From Aquimarina amphilecti (GTDB lineage: Bacteria; Bacteroidota; Bacteroidia; Flavobacteriales; Flavobacteriaceae): DNA of 64,000 nt. Location of the stretch: the NCBI RefSeq assembly GCF_900109375.1, contig NZ_FOAB01000003.1, positions 148,830 through 212,829 on the forward strand. The letters are read 5' to 3'. A program made the position numbers and the translations under genes. The stretch's first letter is position 1. Each line of letters begins with the position of its first letter. Positions 63,159 through 64,000 of the stretch are shown in pieces. A model generated the notes under the pieces. The model had not been told where the DNA came from, made no database searches, and saw only the letters and a program-made list of their open reading frames with translations.

Positions 63159-64000
63159 TTATTTTCCTATTTTTTTTAGTTCTTCTTTTACTATTTCGAA
63201 ATCATTAAAATCTATCCGTTCTCCATTTGTTTCCTGATAGGTTTCATGACCCTTGCCAGCTATCAAAATAATATCATTCTCTTCTGCAAACTGACATGCT
63301 GTTCTTATCGCTTGTTTTCTATCAGTAATAGATATTATCTTCTTATAATTCTGTGGCTCAACTCCTTTTTCGATATCTTCAATAATCTGTTCAGGGTTTT
63401 CGGTTCTTGGATTATCACTAGTGAAAACGACCTTATTACTTAATGTCGTAGCTATATTACCCATCACAGGTCTCTTAGCCTTATCTCTATCACCTCCACA
63501 ACCTACTACAGTAATCAGAGTTTCATTATTGGTTCGGATATCATTAATCGTCTCCAAGACATTCTTAAGCGCATCAGGAGTATGAGCGTAATCCACTATA
63601 GCAGTAATTTTTTTATTAGAAATTAAATATTGAAATCTCCCGCTCACACTTTCCAGATCACTTAACAATTGTAAAATCTCCAGTGTTTCTAACCCCAATA
63701 ATTCTGCTGTTCCAAAAATTGCTAGAAGATTATATGCATTAAAACTCCCTATTAACCTTGTCCAAACATCATTATCATTTATTTTTAACAATAAACCTCC
63801 TAAGCTATTCTCTAAGATTTGCCCTCTAAAATCAGCATAAGACTTAAGAGCATATGTATATTGTTTTGCTTTTGTATTCTGAAGCATAAAGCTTCCATTT
63901 TTATCATCCTTATTAGTCAAGGCAAAAGCTTTACCACCTAGTTCATCAAAAAACACTTTTTTTACATCTCTATACTCCTTAAAAGTGTTATGATAATCGA
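63159..64000 (-). CDS. murE: UDP-MurNAc-tripeptide synthetase MurE (partial, N-terminus outside the window)
   Basis: The frame is open to the window edge: codons beyond 63956 read DYHNTFKEYRDVKK, the normal MurE sequence before VFFDELGGKAFALTN, so the gene continues to the right and the apparent GTG at 63956 is internal. About 280 C-terminal residues are present, including AIVDYAHTPDALKNVL, TVVGCGGDRDKAKRP, the meso-diaminopimelate specificity motif DNPRTE and AGKGHETYQ. The motif indicates mDAP-type peptidoglycan. Confidence 0.95.
   Translation of the reverse strand, partial: DYHNTFKEYRDVKKVFFDELGGKAFALTNKDDKNGSFMLQNTKAKQYTYALKSYADFRGQILENSLGGLLLKINDNDVWTRLIGSFNAYNLLAIFGTAELLGLETLEILQLLSDLESVSGRFQYLISNKKITAIVDYAHTPDALKNVLETINDIRTNNETLITVVGCGGDRDKAKRPVMGNIATTLSNKVVFTSDNPRTENPEQIIEDIEKGVEPQNYKKIISITDRKQAIRTACQFAEENDIILIAGKGHETYQETNGERIDFNDFEIVKEELKKIGK

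Noticed and set aside
63159..63956. MurE as a complete short gene starting with GTG at 63956
   Set aside because: The frame stays open to the window end and encodes expected MurE residues upstream, so the gene is simply cut by the window.
1..64000. CRISPR arrays, insertion sequences, prophage
   Set aside because: No regularly spaced direct repeats, transposase-like frames, terminal inverted repeats or phage structural genes were found.

Overview
The window is AT-rich DNA from a member of Bacteroidota, most likely a Flavobacteriaceae. The evidence is the gene content (type IX secretion C-terminal sorting domains, DUF4397 secreted proteins, an FtsZ with a long acidic tail, the gene order murE-mraY-murD-ftsW-murG-murC-ftsQ-ftsA-ftsZ-yqeY) and repeated promoter -7 elements of the Bacteroidetes type TAnnTTTG. 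I see no phage, insertion sequence or CRISPR array.

Layout. (1) 1-360: two tandem micro-ORFs and a bidirectional terminator. (2) 374-11317: a divergent locus with a CcoI/FixI-like copper P-type ATPase and a PdxH-like oxidase on the minus strand. On the plus strand are six consecutive double-domain universal stress protein (USP) genes, followed by a Dom34/eRF1-like protein, a lipoprotein and a D-lactate-type dehydrogenase. (3) 11318-18055: a sulfur module with a two-part YeeE/YedE transporter, a DUF2892 protein, a CstB-like persulfide dioxygenase/rhodanese, a secreted rhodanese, a TauE/SafE exporter and two Crp/Fnr regulators. (4) 18067-21133: patatin, cardiolipin synthase and a seventh USP, which form one operon with the second regulator. 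(5) 21216-28556: mixed genes (DUF2237, FAD amine oxidase, CorA, small MscS and an MscS relic, S15 peptidase). (6) 28687-32040: a large modular secreted protein. (7) 32312-49702: a Wzx/Wzy-type extracellular polysaccharide cluster that also encodes FemAB-like, ATP-grasp, AsnB-like and deacetylase proteins. (8) 50070-51809: a DUF4397 secreted protein. (9) 52037-64000: tRNA-Arg, YqeY and the division/cell-wall cluster.

The most interesting signal is regulatory. Five sites of the form (A/C)TGA(T/G)-N4-(A/G)TCA(T/G) lie upstream of USP transcription units and the ATPase. Four sites of the form GTAAC-N4-GTTAC lie upstream of the sulfur genes. In eight of the nine cases a TAnnTTT(G/A) element begins exactly 29.5 bp from the dyad centre, which is the geometry of class II FNR/CRP activation at about -41.5 transferred to a Bacteroidetes promoter. 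The two Crp/Fnr proteins have different recognition helices (E-V-I-S-R and V-V-I-S-R). By the FNR contact code, the regulator encoded beside the sulfur operon should read the USP sites, and the regulator encoded in the USP operon should read the sulfur sites. That would make a reciprocal circuit coupling redox or energy-stress survival to reactive-sulfur handling. The sites and spacing are read directly from the sequence; the pairing of regulators with sites is inference.
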